Origin: Cocos nucifera
Taxonomy: Eukaryota > Streptophyta > Magnoliopsida > Arecales > Arecaceae
Direction of reading: 5' to 3'
Length of the DNA: 64,000 nt
Assembly: GCA_006176705.1 (NCBI GenBank)
Contig: QRFJ01003323.1
Span: forward strand, 85,932 to 149,931
Shown: positions 1 to 12,127 of the stretch, one piece after another
Position numbering within the stretch: position 1 is the first letter of the stretch
Layout: each line of letters starts with the position of its first letter
Translations under genes and position numbers: made by a program
Notes under the pieces: model-generated
What the model was told of the DNA's origin: nothing
The model's database searches: none
Seen by the model: only the letters and a program-made list of their open reading frames with translations

Positions 1-1939
1 TGAATGTTGCATTTCTGATTATTCGACCTATCCGAACGTCGGGTACCATTGCTAGATGGTCACTTCGATTAGTATAGAAATTGGTTTCTATGCTACCAAC
101 TTAGGTTCGGACCTATGGAGTCACACATACTAGAGATTCCTACCTGAACTGATGGCTAGTGAAGAGGCCCACTCGACTACAACTCTGTGGTCGAGAGTTC
201 CGTTGGACTGGGACTCTTCGATTGGGAGTCCTACTCGGTTAGGACATTGAGTCTCAATGTCTAGGAGTCTGTGGTCAAGAGTCCCGCTGGATTGGGATTC
301 TTTGATAAAGAGTCCCACAGCTCTAGGACTCTGAGTCCTACATGTCTGGGACTCTATGATTGATAGTTGGGGCTCCATAATCATGAGTTCCACTTGTTTC
401 GAACTCCGGGATTAAGAGTCCCACTGGTTTGGGACTCTTCAATCAAGAGTTTTATTTTGATGGGACTCTATTGTTCGGACAACCATTGGATTTAGACTCT
501 AATTTTATGAGAGATTTTATTAGTGATTTGATCATTAATTAACTTAATTTATTTGAGTAATTATTTTTGATCCAAGTCCAATTGAATTGGATGCAGTTGG
601 GTCTGATCCGGTTAGGTCGTTGGTTGACCTAATCGTCGAGGAGGATTGAACCGTGATTTGATCAGAAGTTGGGCTTGAATAATTTCTAATTTTATTGGGA
701 TTTAATTGAGCCTAATTAAGCCTAAATGTATTGGGTTTAAATTAGTCTAATTGGGCCTAACCTATTTTGAATTGGGTTTAAATTCAGCTGGTTCAAGTTT
801 GAATTTCGAAGACTAGTTTGACTAGTCTTCTTTCCCTGCACCATTTAACCCATGCCCACTTAAAAATTTAATCTAATTCTCTCATGACATATTTCCCATG
901 CACAAAAGAGATTTTGACTAGGTCTCCCATGTTCCAAATGGATAAGGTTTGGTTGTTATTTGTTTTGATTTGAATGAGATTCAAACTTGGATAAAAAACA
1001 ACCTCTATGTTATCCATGCACCACCCTTCTCTTGTGCGACACTTTGGCTACATGAGAAAAGGTTTCGCATGATTTCTTTTCATGCCAAAAGAAGTTCATG
1101 CCCAGCCTTTCTCCTATCTCTTGTGGACGGGATCAGATGGTTTAGAGTTTAAATTCAAAATGAGTTTGAATTTGGCCTAACAACCAACCCGATCAACCTC
1201 TCCACACAGTGTCTACACTCTTTGGCACAAAATAAGTAGGAATTTTTGGGACATGAAAGAACTGATCTAAATTGAGAGAGGACTTCCATGAGCCTCCTAG
1301 TGCATGAGAAAAAGTTTGAAAAAAATCTTGTGAGGAGAAAAACTAGAGAAAGGCTAACATAGGGTTTCAAGGTGCATTTGACCTAGGGTTTTGACCTAGG
1401 ATTTGGGAATCCATTTCATGAGCTACGAGTGTTGAAAGCCCACAAAATTTTGTGGAGAACCTCCTCTACCTCTCTACTACATCTACCAACAACCCAAAGC
1501 ATCCATGAAGCCTGTAGACAAGGATCAAAGGCATTCGATCAAAATAGCTCCTGAAAGACTTTGGTGTCGAGCTAGCACTCGCATGGGAGCCGATCAGGAT
1601 CAGGAGCCTCTTGTGGATGATCCATGGAGGCCAGACACTTGTGTAACTATTTTGTGACTAGTAAAACTCCTTGATAATGTATAGATCATGGTGATAAACT
1701 ATCCATGAAAAGATATTATATTTTGAATACGTAGATGAAGTAAATAGTTTACTACATAGTTTTATTTTCAGATCTACTGATGTATGCATGCATATTATGT
1801 TTAGATCCTAATATGTAGGGTTAAATAATCTGATATGATCAGTAGATAATTAATTATATTAATTATTTTTTTGCTGCTTCTTTGCTATTTTTGAAAAACT
1901 TTTGAAAATAGCATAGCAAACCCTTCACTATTTTCTTCA
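1..1939 (+). repeat. A1 5' LTR (3' part)
   Basis: It matches 8407-10351 along its whole length, for example the segment around the shared text CGGGTACCATTGCTA, and ends in TTCTTCA directly before the primer site. About 770 bp of the LTR lies left of the window. Bases 183-480 hold a diverged minisatellite of 31-32 bp units. Short reading frames such as 949-1152 occur at the same place in the other LTR and reflect LTR duplication, not a gene. Confidence 0.92.
183..480 (+). repeat. 31-bp hairpin minisatellite in A1 5' LTR
   Basis: Diverged units of 31-32 bp run from here to 480. Each pairs GGACTCTT with a nearby AAGAGTCC, so each unit can fold on itself. About eight or nine units can be recognised. 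The 3' LTR has the matching array at 8580-8890. Confidence 0.7.
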
Positions 1940-1941
1940 AA

Positions 1942-1953
1942 TGGTATCAGAGC
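1942..1953 (+). promoter_or_regulatory. A1 primer binding site (tRNA-iMet)
   Basis: TGGTATCAGAGC lies two bases after the LTR end. It is complementary to the 3' end of initiator methionine tRNA, the usual primer for minus-strand DNA synthesis in plant Copia elements. Confidence 0.93.
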
Positions 1954-3660
1954 GAGGTTCTTTAAACATGATATGCTTGTATATTTAGATTAATAATTTA
2001 GATTTAATCTAAATATTAATCTAATAATTAGAGTAATTAGACCTAAAAAATTAAAATTTAGATCGCACGGACTGTAGATTGTCTTGCTGTAGGATTTATC
2101 CTCTATAGTGAAAAGATTATCCTAGTACGTTACTGATGTATATCGTTAATCATGAAATTACTAGATTTGATCTAATATTTTTATGATCTAATTATATTAG
2201 ACTTTAATCTGATTTATCATCATGAATGCATAATTAGATAAAGTTGGATTCATGATTTCATGATTATGTAGTATACATAGTTTTAGATTAAACCCTACAA
2301 CTAGTATTATTTATGAATTGAGTCGATTTAATTTTGAAATGAGTTGACTCAATTAGTGAACAATGCTAAGTTGTAAAGAACCTTTCAAAATTGAAAAATA
2401 TTTTTGAAATGCCAAACCCTAACCCTTAGCCCATAAACTTAATTAAAAATTAAATATAATGATTTAGTATCTAGAATTGTGAATTAAGCCTCTAAGTCAT
2501 TAATCATAAACTTGTGGGTTATTGGGTTAGCTGAATTAGGTCCATAAATTGGGTTAGATCTAAGATATATTAAAAGGTGGACTAATTTAGAGTACTTAAT
2601 CAAATCTAATTAAATGTTAATTTAGATTAGGTCAAGAACTCTATAGACTCAATTACAATAGTTGTAGTTGGTCAAGTCCATGCCTTTAACAAGAATCAAA
2701 TGGACTTGATTCAAGGCTATGCGGTCCAATCCAAAATTACTATGTTGGTTAAATTAAGACTAATGAATCGGATGGTGTCTTAGGTAAGTTTGGCAGTTTG
2801 ACCAGTGATTTTTAATTAGGAGCTACTTGCACTGATTCGATCTTTGATGAGTTAATGGCATATCCCTTCCACTGATCTCACATACCTGGCCATCTTGGTG
2901 AGTTAGATTTTAATTAGATCACTTGGTAATTTGGGCTCACCCAAGTGTATTAGGTAAATCAGTCTGACTAATTTAGGTGCTCCTAATGCCAGCTTAGATT
3001 AGATCCTTTTTTTTTTTGACTTGGTGAAGTCAATGGGAGGATCAAAATTGGCTCACTAAATTTTTTTAAATTGGTTAACTAAATTCTCTAAAATTATTAG
3101 ATCCTTAAAAATAAAATAGTTATATGGATAACTAAATCATAGCCTTCCATTAAGTTGAATGATAATGGATTCATTAGTATAATGATCATTGGAGACCCAA
3201 AGGCCTAGTGATTATTGACTAATGAAATTATCATTCATAAAATGATAATTTGGTTATGGTGGTTAGGTTGGCCGACCAAAGTCGGGCCTGATCATTTATT
3301 AGTTAGATAAGATTAAATGTGGTCATGTTAATGGTTGGACCTAACCGAACCTTTTTAGTGGAGGCCAAAGCCTACTGATTAGGTCTATGGGGCAAAATCA
3401 ATATTACTAGAAGTTGTTTAGATAAACAATTGATTTTGAATCTACCCATAGGTGCATATGGGTTGACCAACCAAAGTTGGGCTCATGTGTAGTCTATGTA
3501 GATTCTAGTACCCACTAAGGAATTAAAGTAATTTCGCAAATTGGAGGTAGAGGCTATCAATTCATATAAAATAGTAGGAGGACCTTTAGACTAAAGTTCA
3601 AGTCTTTAGGATTAATAATTCATATACTAATTAGGTTTGATTTTTCTTTTTTGTGCAGAC
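1954..3660 (+). other. A1 untranslated leader with predicted intron
   Basis: This 1.7 kb AT-rich stretch between primer site and gag has no long frame. At 2783/2784 there is a splice-donor-like TTAG|GTAAGT. TACTAAT at 3625-3631, a pyrimidine run and TGCAG at 3654-3658 look like a branch point and acceptor, two bases before the gag ATG. The predicted intron is 2784-3658. The donor can pair with CATACCT at 2881-2887 (one mismatch), and an inner stem pairs 2800-2807 with 2870-2877. A small hairpin lies at 2088-2107. Splicing is inferred. Confidence 0.55.
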
Positions 3661-4520
3661 ATGGCCACTAACCTATCGCTCTGATCATTGTAGACCATGA
3701 CAAATTAATGGGACCCAACTACGATAGCTAGTATCGTAAGTTGAAAATCATCATGGAGCATAAGTGGATCCTTTATTTTGTAATGGATCCAGTACCTAAA
3801 GAGCCAGCCTTGAATGCTAGGGGAGCGGTCCAAGAAACTTTTCAAAAGTGGCTTAATGACCGCACCACCATTTGATATATAATGCTGACGGTAATGAACG
3901 ATGAGTTCAGTTATAGGTTTGAAAATGCCCAACCATAGAAGATGCTTCAAATGTTGAATGACTCCTTTGGCACGTCGGACGATGTTGAAAGGCATAAAAT
4001 AAGTTATGCTATTTTCAATGCTCCGATGAGGGATAGGGCCTCAGTCACCGATCATGTATTGTGCATGATCGAGATAATTGAGTGCCTTAGCAAGCTGGAC
4101 TTTCCTCTGCATGAGCAGCTCAGTAAGGATGCAATCCTTAATTCCTTGTCCAAGTCTTTCCTCCCCTTCCTAACTCATTTTAGAATAATAAAGCCTGCAG
4201 TGAACTACCATGGCTTGTTGGGGTTACTGTAGAACTTTGAGAAGGATCACCAACTCCACAAGGAGATGGTGAATATAATGGGAGGGTCATCTTCTGGTAG
4301 TCGACCCTTTAAGAAAGGAAAGAAGAATAAGAAGAAGAAAAATAAGAAGATGCGGCTGCATAGTGGGATGTCTGCATAGAGTCAGACCAAGCCCAACTAG
4401 AGCTAGACAGAGTACTTCTTCTTCAAGAAGCAGAGGTACTAGAAGAGGAACTATCCTCTATACATTGCCTCCCTAGATCCGAGCAGGCCGAGGAAGAAGC
4501 AAGTGGATGCTGGGCAACGT
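3661..4520 (+). pseudogene. gag: A1 gag (nucleocapsid precursor), broken
   Basis: Gag would coat the element RNA in cytoplasmic particles. I place the start at ATG 3661, just after the predicted acceptor. The frame is lost within about 40 bases by stops and a shift, then continues with recognisable Copia gag sequence to about 4230. The best open stretch is 3942-4232. A lysine-rich segment near 4310-4360 stands before where the zinc knuckle should be. That knuckle (CX2CX4HX4C) is not recognisable, only a damaged basic region. Several TAG/TAA codons look like decayed CAG, CAA or TGG. Confidence 0.75.
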
Positions 4521-4529
4521 AATTATATG

Positions 4530-4960
4530 ATAACATCTTGCAATTTTTCTTATTTGATTCTACTGTATGGGTATTAGATACTAGAAGCCCTTATCATATT
4601 TGTAATTCTATGCAGGGCTTGCAGGTCAGTAGGAGATTTGATCAAGATGAGAGGTTCCTAAATGTTGGAGATGGAAGACAAGTTCCAATTCTAGCTTTAA
4701 GAATCATGAACCTTGTAATCAATTCAAATAAAGTTATTCTTAATGAATGTCATTATTGTCCAACTTTCTTATTGAATGTCATTTCTGTAGGCCTTTTAGC
4801 TATGAATGATTTCAAAATATCAATAAAAAAAAAAATTTGTAATGTCATTTTGAATGGTGTTACAATTTTGATTGGATAAATGAATAATGGAATTTATTTA
4901 CTTTCTATGCCTATTAACGTGATTCAATCCTCTCGTAAATGCTCTAGAATTAGTGATGTG
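4530..4960 (+). pseudogene. pol: A1 aspartic protease, broken
   Basis: The protease cleaves the Gag-Pol polyprotein. The active-site region reads WVLDTRSPYHIC at about 4567-4605; the Copia consensus is D-S/T-G, so the glycine after the catalytic Asp-Thr is arginine here. The frame stays open to 4879 and the usual NVISVG-type strand is visible near 4773-4800. The substitution should abolish catalysis even if the polyprotein were made. Confidence 0.75.
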
Positions 4961-5870
4961 TTTGATGTCTACCTTTAGCACTATAGGCTAGGTCATATTA
5001 GCAAGAATTGAATTAATAAGTTAGCTCAAGAAGGAATTCTTGAGGTTAGTGATTGTGAGTCACTTCCGACCTATGAGTCCAGTCTTTTTGGTAAGATGAC
5101 CAAGTCACCTTTTGCTGAAAAAGTTGAATGAGCCATTGAACTCCTAAGTCTAGTACATTCGAATGTATGTGGACCCACGAGCTCAAGTGCTAGAGGTGGA
5201 TATTTTCACTTCATAACCTTCATAGACGACCTATCGAGGTATGGGTACATCTATTTAATGAAGCATAAGTCGGAGTCATTTGAAATATTCAAACTATTTC
5301 GAAATGAGGTAGAAAAGCAAACTGGGAAAAGTATTAAAACTCTTTGGTCTGACCGAGGGGGTGAGTACCTTTTCAATGAGTTTCTGACATATCTTGGGAA
5401 GAACGAGATTCTCTCCCAATGGACCCCTCCTGGAACACCATAACATAATGGTGTGTCTGAAAGGAGAAATCAAATCCTGTTGGACATGGTTTGATCCATG
5501 ATGGAATTTGCTGGTTTGCCGATATTTCTATGGGGATATGCATTCAAGATAGCTTGTTACATTCTAAACAGGGTTTCGAGTAAATCTGTTAATAAAACAC
5601 CATATGAGATATGGACAGGACGTAAGCCAATTCTTTCACACCTTAGGGTTTGGGGGTGTCTAGCTTACATCAAACATTTGATGACAGACAAGCTTAGACC
5701 TAGTTCTGATAAGTGTAGTTTTATAGGCTACCTAAAAGAAACCAAAGGATACTACTTCTATCTTGCTGATGAGCAAAAAGTGTTTGTCAGCTTTAAGGCA
5801 GTCTTTTTAGAGAAGAAGTTTCTTAGTGAAGAAACTAATGCCTCTACGGTCGAACTTGATGAAATATGAT
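4961..5870 (+). pseudogene. pol: A1 integrase, broken
   Basis: Integrase inserts the cDNA into the host genome. The pre-integrase zinc-binding region (HYRLGHI, later YESSLFGK) starts near 4979; its first C of the CX2C pair is changed to Y. The core has LVHSNVCGP, where the first catalytic Asp is Asn, then WSDRGGEY with the second Asp intact and VSERRNQ with the Glu. Stops interrupt it at about 5441 (TPPGTP followed by a stop) and again near 5490. The C-terminal part, 5498-5869, ends in a YYFY...VFLEKKF segment typical of Angela-type integrases. Confidence 0.8.
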
Positions 5871-6059
5871 AGGTGGAAGAATGGACATAAGTTATTGAAC
5901 CTTAGCTGGATCTAATTAGATCAAACTCAGAACCCATTGTAGATGCATCCTTAAGACGATCTGGTAGAGTACTATGTCAATCAGACAGATACTATGATTT
6001 TTTGGTCTGGGATGGGGATCCTATCAAACTTGATGAGAATGATTAGGATCCAATCACCT

Positions 6060-6900
6060 ATATGGATGTAATGCATAGATCCGACTTTGAGAAATGGTTT
6101 GAGGCCATGAAATCCAAGATGGAATCCATGAAGGTCAACGATGTATGGACATTGGTTGACCCATCCGAAGGGGTAAAACCCATAGGTGTAAGTGGGTCTT
6201 CAAAAAGAAAAGAGGCGTAGACGAAAAAGTGGAGACCTATAAAGCCCATCTGATTGCCAAGGGGTATCGTCAATGTTATGGTATTGACTATGATGAGACG
6301 TTCTCTCCTGTGGTAATGCTCAAATCTCTTTGGATTATGCTTGCCATAGCTACCCATCTGGACTATGAAATCGGGTAGATGGATGTGAAAACAGCTTTTC
6401 TGAATTGATAGCTGGATGAAGAGGTGTATATGATACAACCTGAAGGTTTCACGTCCATAGATGAGTCTAAGGTGTGCAAGCTTCAAATGTCCATTTATAA
6501 ACTGAAGCAGACATCTCAGAGCTGGAACATACGATTTGATAGAATAATCAAAACATATGGCTTCATTAAAAATAAAGAGGAGCCCTCCATATACAAGTGG
6601 GCTAATGGTTTAGCAATAGTATTCCTAGTATTATACGTGGATGACATTCTCTTAATCGAAAATGATATCCCAGCATTATAAAGAATAAAAATTTGGCTGT
6701 CATTATAGTTCTCCATGAAAGATCTAGGAGAAGCTTCCTACATCCTAGGGATGAAGATCTATAGAGATCGATCTAAAAGATTGCTTGGATTGTCCTAGTC
6801 TACGTACATTGACACTATGCTGAAATTGTTCATCAAGGAGAATTCCAAGAAAAGCTATCTATCGATGGTCATGAAATTTTTCTTTCAAAGAGGAATTGTC
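6060..6900 (+). pseudogene. pol: A1 reverse transcriptase, broken
   Basis: This copies the RNA into DNA. The segment begins with the conserved region containing WTLVDP, then KAHLIAKGYRQ-like sequence, then MDVKTAFLN, where two stops interrupt the palm domain near 6407. The catalytic YVDDILLI is intact around 6634-6657. The open stretch 6424-6681 holds the fingers/palm part. Several more stops follow before RNase H. Confidence 0.82.
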
Positions 6901-7059
6901 CAACAACACCTCTAGACAGAAAGCATATGAATAGAATACCATATGCTTCTACAGTGGGTTCTATAATGTACACCATGACATGTACGCGATCAGATGTGGC
7001 ATACTCACTGAGTGTAGTGAGTAGATACCAATCTAATCTAGGGAAGAATCACTAGAAGG

Positions 7060-7620
7060 TTGTTAAAATCATCCTGAATTATTTAAAAAAAATTAAGAAT
7101 TAGTGGCTTGTATATGATGAATCAGACTTAAAACTTGTGGGGTTCATAGACTCTAGTTTTCAATCTGATCATGATGATAGCAAGAGTATGTTGGGATATA
7201 TATTTATCCTTAATGATGGGGCCATTTGCTGAAAGAGTTTCAAGCAGCACACTATGGTCAATTTAATTTGCAAGGTAGAGTATGTCGCTGCATCAGATGC
7301 TGCCAAAGAAGTGGTGTGGCTAAGAAAATTCATCACTGAGCTCAAAGTAGTACCCTCCCTTAATGGTCTAGTTCTGCTTTATGGCGACAGCTCTAGAGCC
7401 ATTGCTCAGGCGAAAGAACCAAAGGCACATCAGTGGATAAAGCATATTCTGCACTGCTACCATCTTGTCAGAGAAATTATGGATCGAGGTGACATCAACT
7501 TCAGAAGATCGACGAAAAGGAGAATCTGGCCAACCCATTCACTAAAGCTATTGCGGTGATGGAGTTTGACGACTTTAAATCAAAGATAGGTATTGGATAC
7601 TGTACCTATTGGCTTTAGTC
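7060..7620 (+). pseudogene. pol: A1 RNase H, broken
   Basis: RNase H removes RNA from the RNA-DNA hybrid. Recognisable parts are the VEYVAASDAAKE helix carrying the catalytic Glu, LYGDSSRAI carrying the Asp, and the HQWIKHILHCYHL segment. The open stretch is 7254-7559, and the reading frame shifts near 7515. It ends just before the polypurine tract. Confidence 0.78.
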
Positions 7621-7632
7621 CAAGTGAGAGAT
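7620..7632 (+). promoter_or_regulatory. A1 polypurine tract
   Basis: CCAAGTGAGAGAT lies directly before the 3' LTR start TGTTGAG and corresponds to the plus-strand primer of Angela-type elements (AAGTGGGAGAT in fresher copies here). Confidence 0.75.
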
Positions 7633-10351
7633 TGTTGAGAATTTATTCCAAAGTCAATCATCAGTCTGTTGATGATTAGGCCATATATTTATAATTATAT
7701 ATGAATTATAAGTTAATAAAAATTATTTTAGCATTTTTCATCATAAATTTTATTATCTTCTAATGAACTCCTGTGTTTTGATGAAGTTCTTAGGACTATC
7801 TACATTCAGTAAAGGAAGATTTATCATTTAGTCCTTAAATAGTTTACGATCAAATAATAAGTTGTTACTTAGGATGATAAAGTTTATCGAGTATAGATCA
7901 TTGTGTGCCATATAGGTTAGTTGTCCTCAGAACCAAGGAGTGTTGAGACATTGATATGACATGCAAGTTAGATGTATGAGTACATCTATACTGAATGTAA
8001 CCAACTTCAGAGCTTTTCTCCTATCAAGATTAGCTTCGATGGAATATGGGTATAAATGTCTCTTGGACCTGAGATCACCACGGTGACTTCCAAGCAACTC
8101 ACTGTATTTTGGTGCCAAACTATCTGAATTTTTAATTCAGTAACGAAAGATTTCTAGGCACAGTCAAATACTTATGGAGTTGATGTGTGTATCAAGATGG
8201 GATTGACCACTCCTGATTTCAGGAGCTGTGTTCAATTATGTTTCAATTTAGCAAAACCTTGGCCAGGGTAGTCTTAGTGAGGAGTCATGGGACTAATTGC
8301 TTTGAGACGCGACATGAATGTATTTTTTAGGATTGATAGTCCAACCCTGAGTCATCTATTACACAGAGGTCATAAAGATGAATTATACAATAATCATATT
8401 TGCGTAGATTCTGAATGTTGTGATTGCAATTATTCGACCTATCCAGACGTCGGGTACCATTGCTAAATGGTCACTTCGATTAGTATAGAAATTGATTTCT
8501 ATGCTACAGATTTAGGTTCGAACCTGCGGAGTCACACACACTAGAAGTTCCTACCTGATCTGATGGCTGGTGAAGAGTCTCACTTGACTAGGACTCTATG
8601 GTCAAGAGTCCTACTGGATTGGGACTCTTCGACTAGGAGTCTTACTAGGTTAGGACATTGAGTCTCAATGTTTGGAAGTCTATGGTCAAGAGTCCCATTG
8701 GACTGCGACTATTCGACCAAGAGTCCCACAGCTCTGAAACTTTGAGTTCTACATATCTGGGACTCTGTGATTGAGAATTTGGACTCTACAATCATGAGTT
8801 CCACTTGTTTCAGACTTCAAGATCAAGTGTCCCACTAGTTTGGGACTCTTCGATCAAGAGTTTCATTTTGATGGGACTCTGTTGTTCGAACATCCACTGA
8901 ATTTGGACTCTGATTTTATGAGAAATTTTATTAGTAATTTATTCACTAATTAACTTAATTTGATTGGGTAATTATTTTTGATCCAAGTCCAATTGAATTT
9001 GATTCAGTTGGATCTGACCCGATTAGGTCGTTGGTTGACCTAATCGCCGAGGAGGTTTGAACCCTAATTTGATCAGAGGTTGGGCTTGATCAATTCTTAA
9101 TTTTATTAAGATTTAATTAAGCCTAATTAATCCTAAATGTGTTGGGTTTAAATTATTCTAATTGGGGCTAACCTATTTTGAATTGGTTGGTTCAATTGGT
9201 TCAAGTTCGAATTTCAAAGACTAGTTTGACTAGTCTTCTTTCCCTATGCCATTTAACCCACGCCCACTTAAAAATTTAATCTAATTATCTCATGACTTAT
9301 TTTCCATCTATAAAAGAACTTTTGACCTGATCTCCCATATTCCAAATGGATAAGGTTTGGTTGTTATTTGTTTTGATTTGTATGAGACTCAAACTTGGAT
9401 AAAAAACAACCTCTACCTTATCCATGCGCCACCCTTCCCTTGTGTGACACTTTTGCTATCCAAGAAAAGGTTTCTTGTGATTCCTTTCCATGCCAAAAGA
9501 AGTTCACACCTAGCCTTTCTCACATCCCTTGTGGATGGGATCAGATGGTTTGGAGGTTGAATTCAAAATGAGTTTGAATTTGGCCTAACAACCAACCCAA
9601 TCTATCTCTCCACGCGGTGTCTACACTCTTTGGTGCAAAATAAATAGGAGAAATTTTTGGGATGTGAAAGAACTAATCTGAGATTGAGAGAGAACTTCTG
9701 TGAGCCTCCTGGTGCATGAGAAAAGTTTGAAGAAAATCCCATGAGGAGAAAAACTAGAGAAAGACTAATGCAGGGTTTCAAGGTGCATTTGACCTAGGGT
9801 TTTGACCTAGGATTTGGGAATCCATTTCATGAGCTACGAGTGTCGAAAGCCCACAAAATTTTGTGAAGAACCTCCTCTACCTCTCTACTATGTCTACCAG
9901 TGACCCAGAGCATCTGTGAAGTCCATAGACAAGGATCAAAGGCATTCCATCAAAATAGCCTATGAAAGACTCCAGTGTCGAGCTAGCACTCACATGGGAG
10001 CCGATCAGGACCAGGAGCCTTGTGTGGATGATTCATGGAGGCCAGACACTTGTGTGCCTACATCATGACTAGTGAAATTCCTTGATAATGATCAAATCAT
10101 GGTGATCAACTATCCACAAAAAGATATTGCATTCTGAATACGTAGATATATTAAATAGTTTACTACGTAGTTTTATTTTCAGATCTATTGATGTATGCAT
10201 GCATATTATGTTTAAATCCTAATGTATAGAGTTAAATAATCTAATATGATCAGTAAATAATTAATTAGATTAATTAATTTTTCATTACTTCTTTGCTTTT
10301 TTTTGAAAAATTTTCAAAAATAGCATAGCAAACCTTGCACTGTTTCCTTCA
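7633..10351 (+). repeat. A1 3' LTR, complete
   Basis: This 2719-bp LTR starts TGTTGAG and ends CCTTCA, with imperfect TG...CA ends. Its last 1945 bp match the 5' LTR. The minisatellite copy is at about 8580-8890. The sequence just after it, TAAAG, would be half of the target duplication. Confidence 0.9.
8580..8890 (+). repeat. 31-bp hairpin minisatellite in A1 3' LTR
   Basis: This is the partner of the array at 183-480, with the same alternation of GGACTCT and AGAGTCC at about 31-bp steps. Both LTRs have similar unit number, so the array predates this insertion. Confidence 0.7.
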
Positions 10352-11820
10352 TAAAGAATGTGTGTAGGATTTTTCAAGTATCCAAAATAAAGAATTTATC
10401 TCAAGAATAAATTCTCTCAAGATAATATGCAAAAATACTTAAAAGAAGAAGTTTTCATAAATTTGGATGGCTCATTATAAAAAAAATAAAAGAAAAAGAA
10501 ATAAATATCATTTGAAAGATTTGGGACTAAGAAATTCAAGTTTGGAAGGTCAAACAATGAAGAAAAATGAAGTTGAAAAGTTTAGAGCTGACATGCCTAA
10601 GAATAAAGCAAATTTTGGCATGAAACAAAATTGATACTTTGATTTGGCATGCAGCCAAGTTAGCTCTATTTTGATCTGAGCCAGCTCTCTTAGGATGGTA
10701 GAAAAGGTATTTTTCTATTCTATTGTTTGAGTCAGCTCAATTTGGATCTAAGCCAACTCGATTTGGATCCAAGCCAGCTCTCTTAGGATGATAGAAAATT
10801 GATTTTTTTCTATTCCATAGTTCAAGCCAGCTCTAGATAGAATCAAGCTAGCTCTAAGCTAAATTTGAGCTAGTTTGATGGAGTTTGATAGCCTTTAATG
10901 GCTAGTTTCTGTAACCTTTCCAATGACTATTTTTTTATCTCCAATGGCTATTTAAGAGCTTCCAATGGCTAGAACTCACTCTCCAACCATCTCCAAGAAT
11001 ATATAAAGGTGGAGAATCAATTTGGAAGCAAGATTAAGTGAAATTAAGAGAGAAATCATTTTCAGATTTAGGTGAGCTTCATTGCACATCAAAAGAAGAG
11101 AGAAAAGAGAGGAACCAAATAGTAAAATCAGAGGACTTTCAAGAGATATCTTCTCTAACATCTAGCACAACCTCTCAAGCATCATTTGAAGAGAAGTGAA
11201 GCATCAAAAGAGCAATCCTTCAGCTTCTTCTTTAGGATATAAAGAGTTTAAACTCTATTTTTATTTTGAGCTAAAACTTTCATTCTTGTATTTTTATTTT
11301 CTTTACAAGTTTCTTTGGAAATAAGAAACTTGAGGATTAGGCTTGTCCAAGTCCAAAATTGGATCTTGTAGGTTTTGGTTGGTGAGCCCAGAAAACCAAC
11401 TGGATTATTAGTGAATCCAAAAAACTAATAGTGTAAGGTTTTGGTTGGTGCTCCTAGAAAAACCAACTAGATTTATTTGTGAGCCCGAAAAACAAACACA
11501 TTGTAATCAAGGGTAGATTATAGTAAAATTCTCAAGGGAAGCTTGGGGAGTGGACGTAGGAGTGGGTTACTCTGAACCACTATAAATCTCTTTATCTTTG
11601 TGGTGTGATTGCTTGGTTTACTTTCTTGCTTTACTTATTTATTTTACATAGTTGCATTATCTCATTGCTTTTAATTCTGCTGCTATACATTGCATATTCA
11701 TCATAAATATTCTAGTTAGTTTAATTTGGAGCATATACTTATTTAGAGATTTTAAATTTGACTAAAATTTTATAAGAACCCAATTCACCCCTCCTGTTGG
11801 GTTGCTATCTTTAGGTAACA
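10352..11820 (+). repeat. G: SIRE-like LTR without internal region
   Basis: The right end reads ACCCAATTCACCCCTCC then GGGTTG...GTAACA, the same layout as the LTR ends of E. It also shares with E's LTR the segment GGGGAGTGGACGTAGG (about 11545-11560) and the CCAATGGCTA repeats near 10920-10970. A TATATAAA box lies at 11000. No primer site or gag follows, so it is a solo LTR or a fragment. Its left boundary is hidden by A1. It interrupts C's 5' LTR, which resumes at 11821. Confidence 0.65.
11000..11007 (+). promoter_or_regulatory. TATA box of LTR G
   Basis: TATATAAA sits about 820 bp before the LTR end and is followed by GGTGGAG. It is the best core-promoter candidate in this LTR; position and sequence are the only evidence. 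Confidence 0.4.
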
Positions 11821-12127
11821 ATACTCAATCATAATATTAAGTCATAAATAGAGTGCTCTGAATATGGTCAAGTGTGTATGAAGGTTGTGAGTAGGTCAAC
11901 AAGGAACCGATCACTCCTAGTAAGAGGAGATCATATCCTATGTATTCTCATCTATGGATAACTTAGTAAGACTCTGGCCAAAGGAAAATGAAGATTAGAT
12001 AGAATTTTTAATCATTCATTAGAGTTATCACTAATTAATGGAGAATCGACATAAATATGTATTTGAGTTTGATATTTATCTATACTCATAAACATATTCG
12101 AGATGTAGGATGATCGAAGGATTGAAT
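11821..12127 (+). repeat. C 5' LTR, left fragment
   Basis: It aligns base for base with 29270-29578 of C's 3' LTR, for example the shared text GTAGGTCAACAAG and CACTCCTAGTAAGAGGAGAT. It is bounded left by G and right by A2. The missing continuation (equivalent to 29579-29888) falls in the N gap, and the rest returns at 22331, so I read it as C's own 5' LTR split by insertions. Confidence 0.75.

Larger units (their letters stand above)
1..10351 (+). mobile_element. A1: Angela-like Ty1/copia retrotransposon, decayed, 5' end off window
   Basis: The element has a partial 5' LTR, a tRNA-Met primer site, a 1.7 kb leader, gag, protease, integrase, reverse transcriptase, RNase H, a polypurine tract and a full 3' LTR. 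The order PR-IN-RT-RH defines Copia. The integrase motif TPPGTP...GVSERRN suggests the Angela/BARE-1 lineage (recalled, not searched). The two LTRs differ at roughly a tenth of positions by eye, so this is an old insertion. The coding region has many in-frame stops and some frameshifts, so it is not autonomous. Its right flank is SIRE-like LTR G. The target duplication cannot be checked because the left end is outside the window. Confidence 0.9.

Noticed and set aside
949..1152. 67-codon frame repeated at 9357-9560
   Set aside because: It lies at the same place in both A1 LTRs and is explained by LTR duplication; no codon-like conservation pattern is evident.
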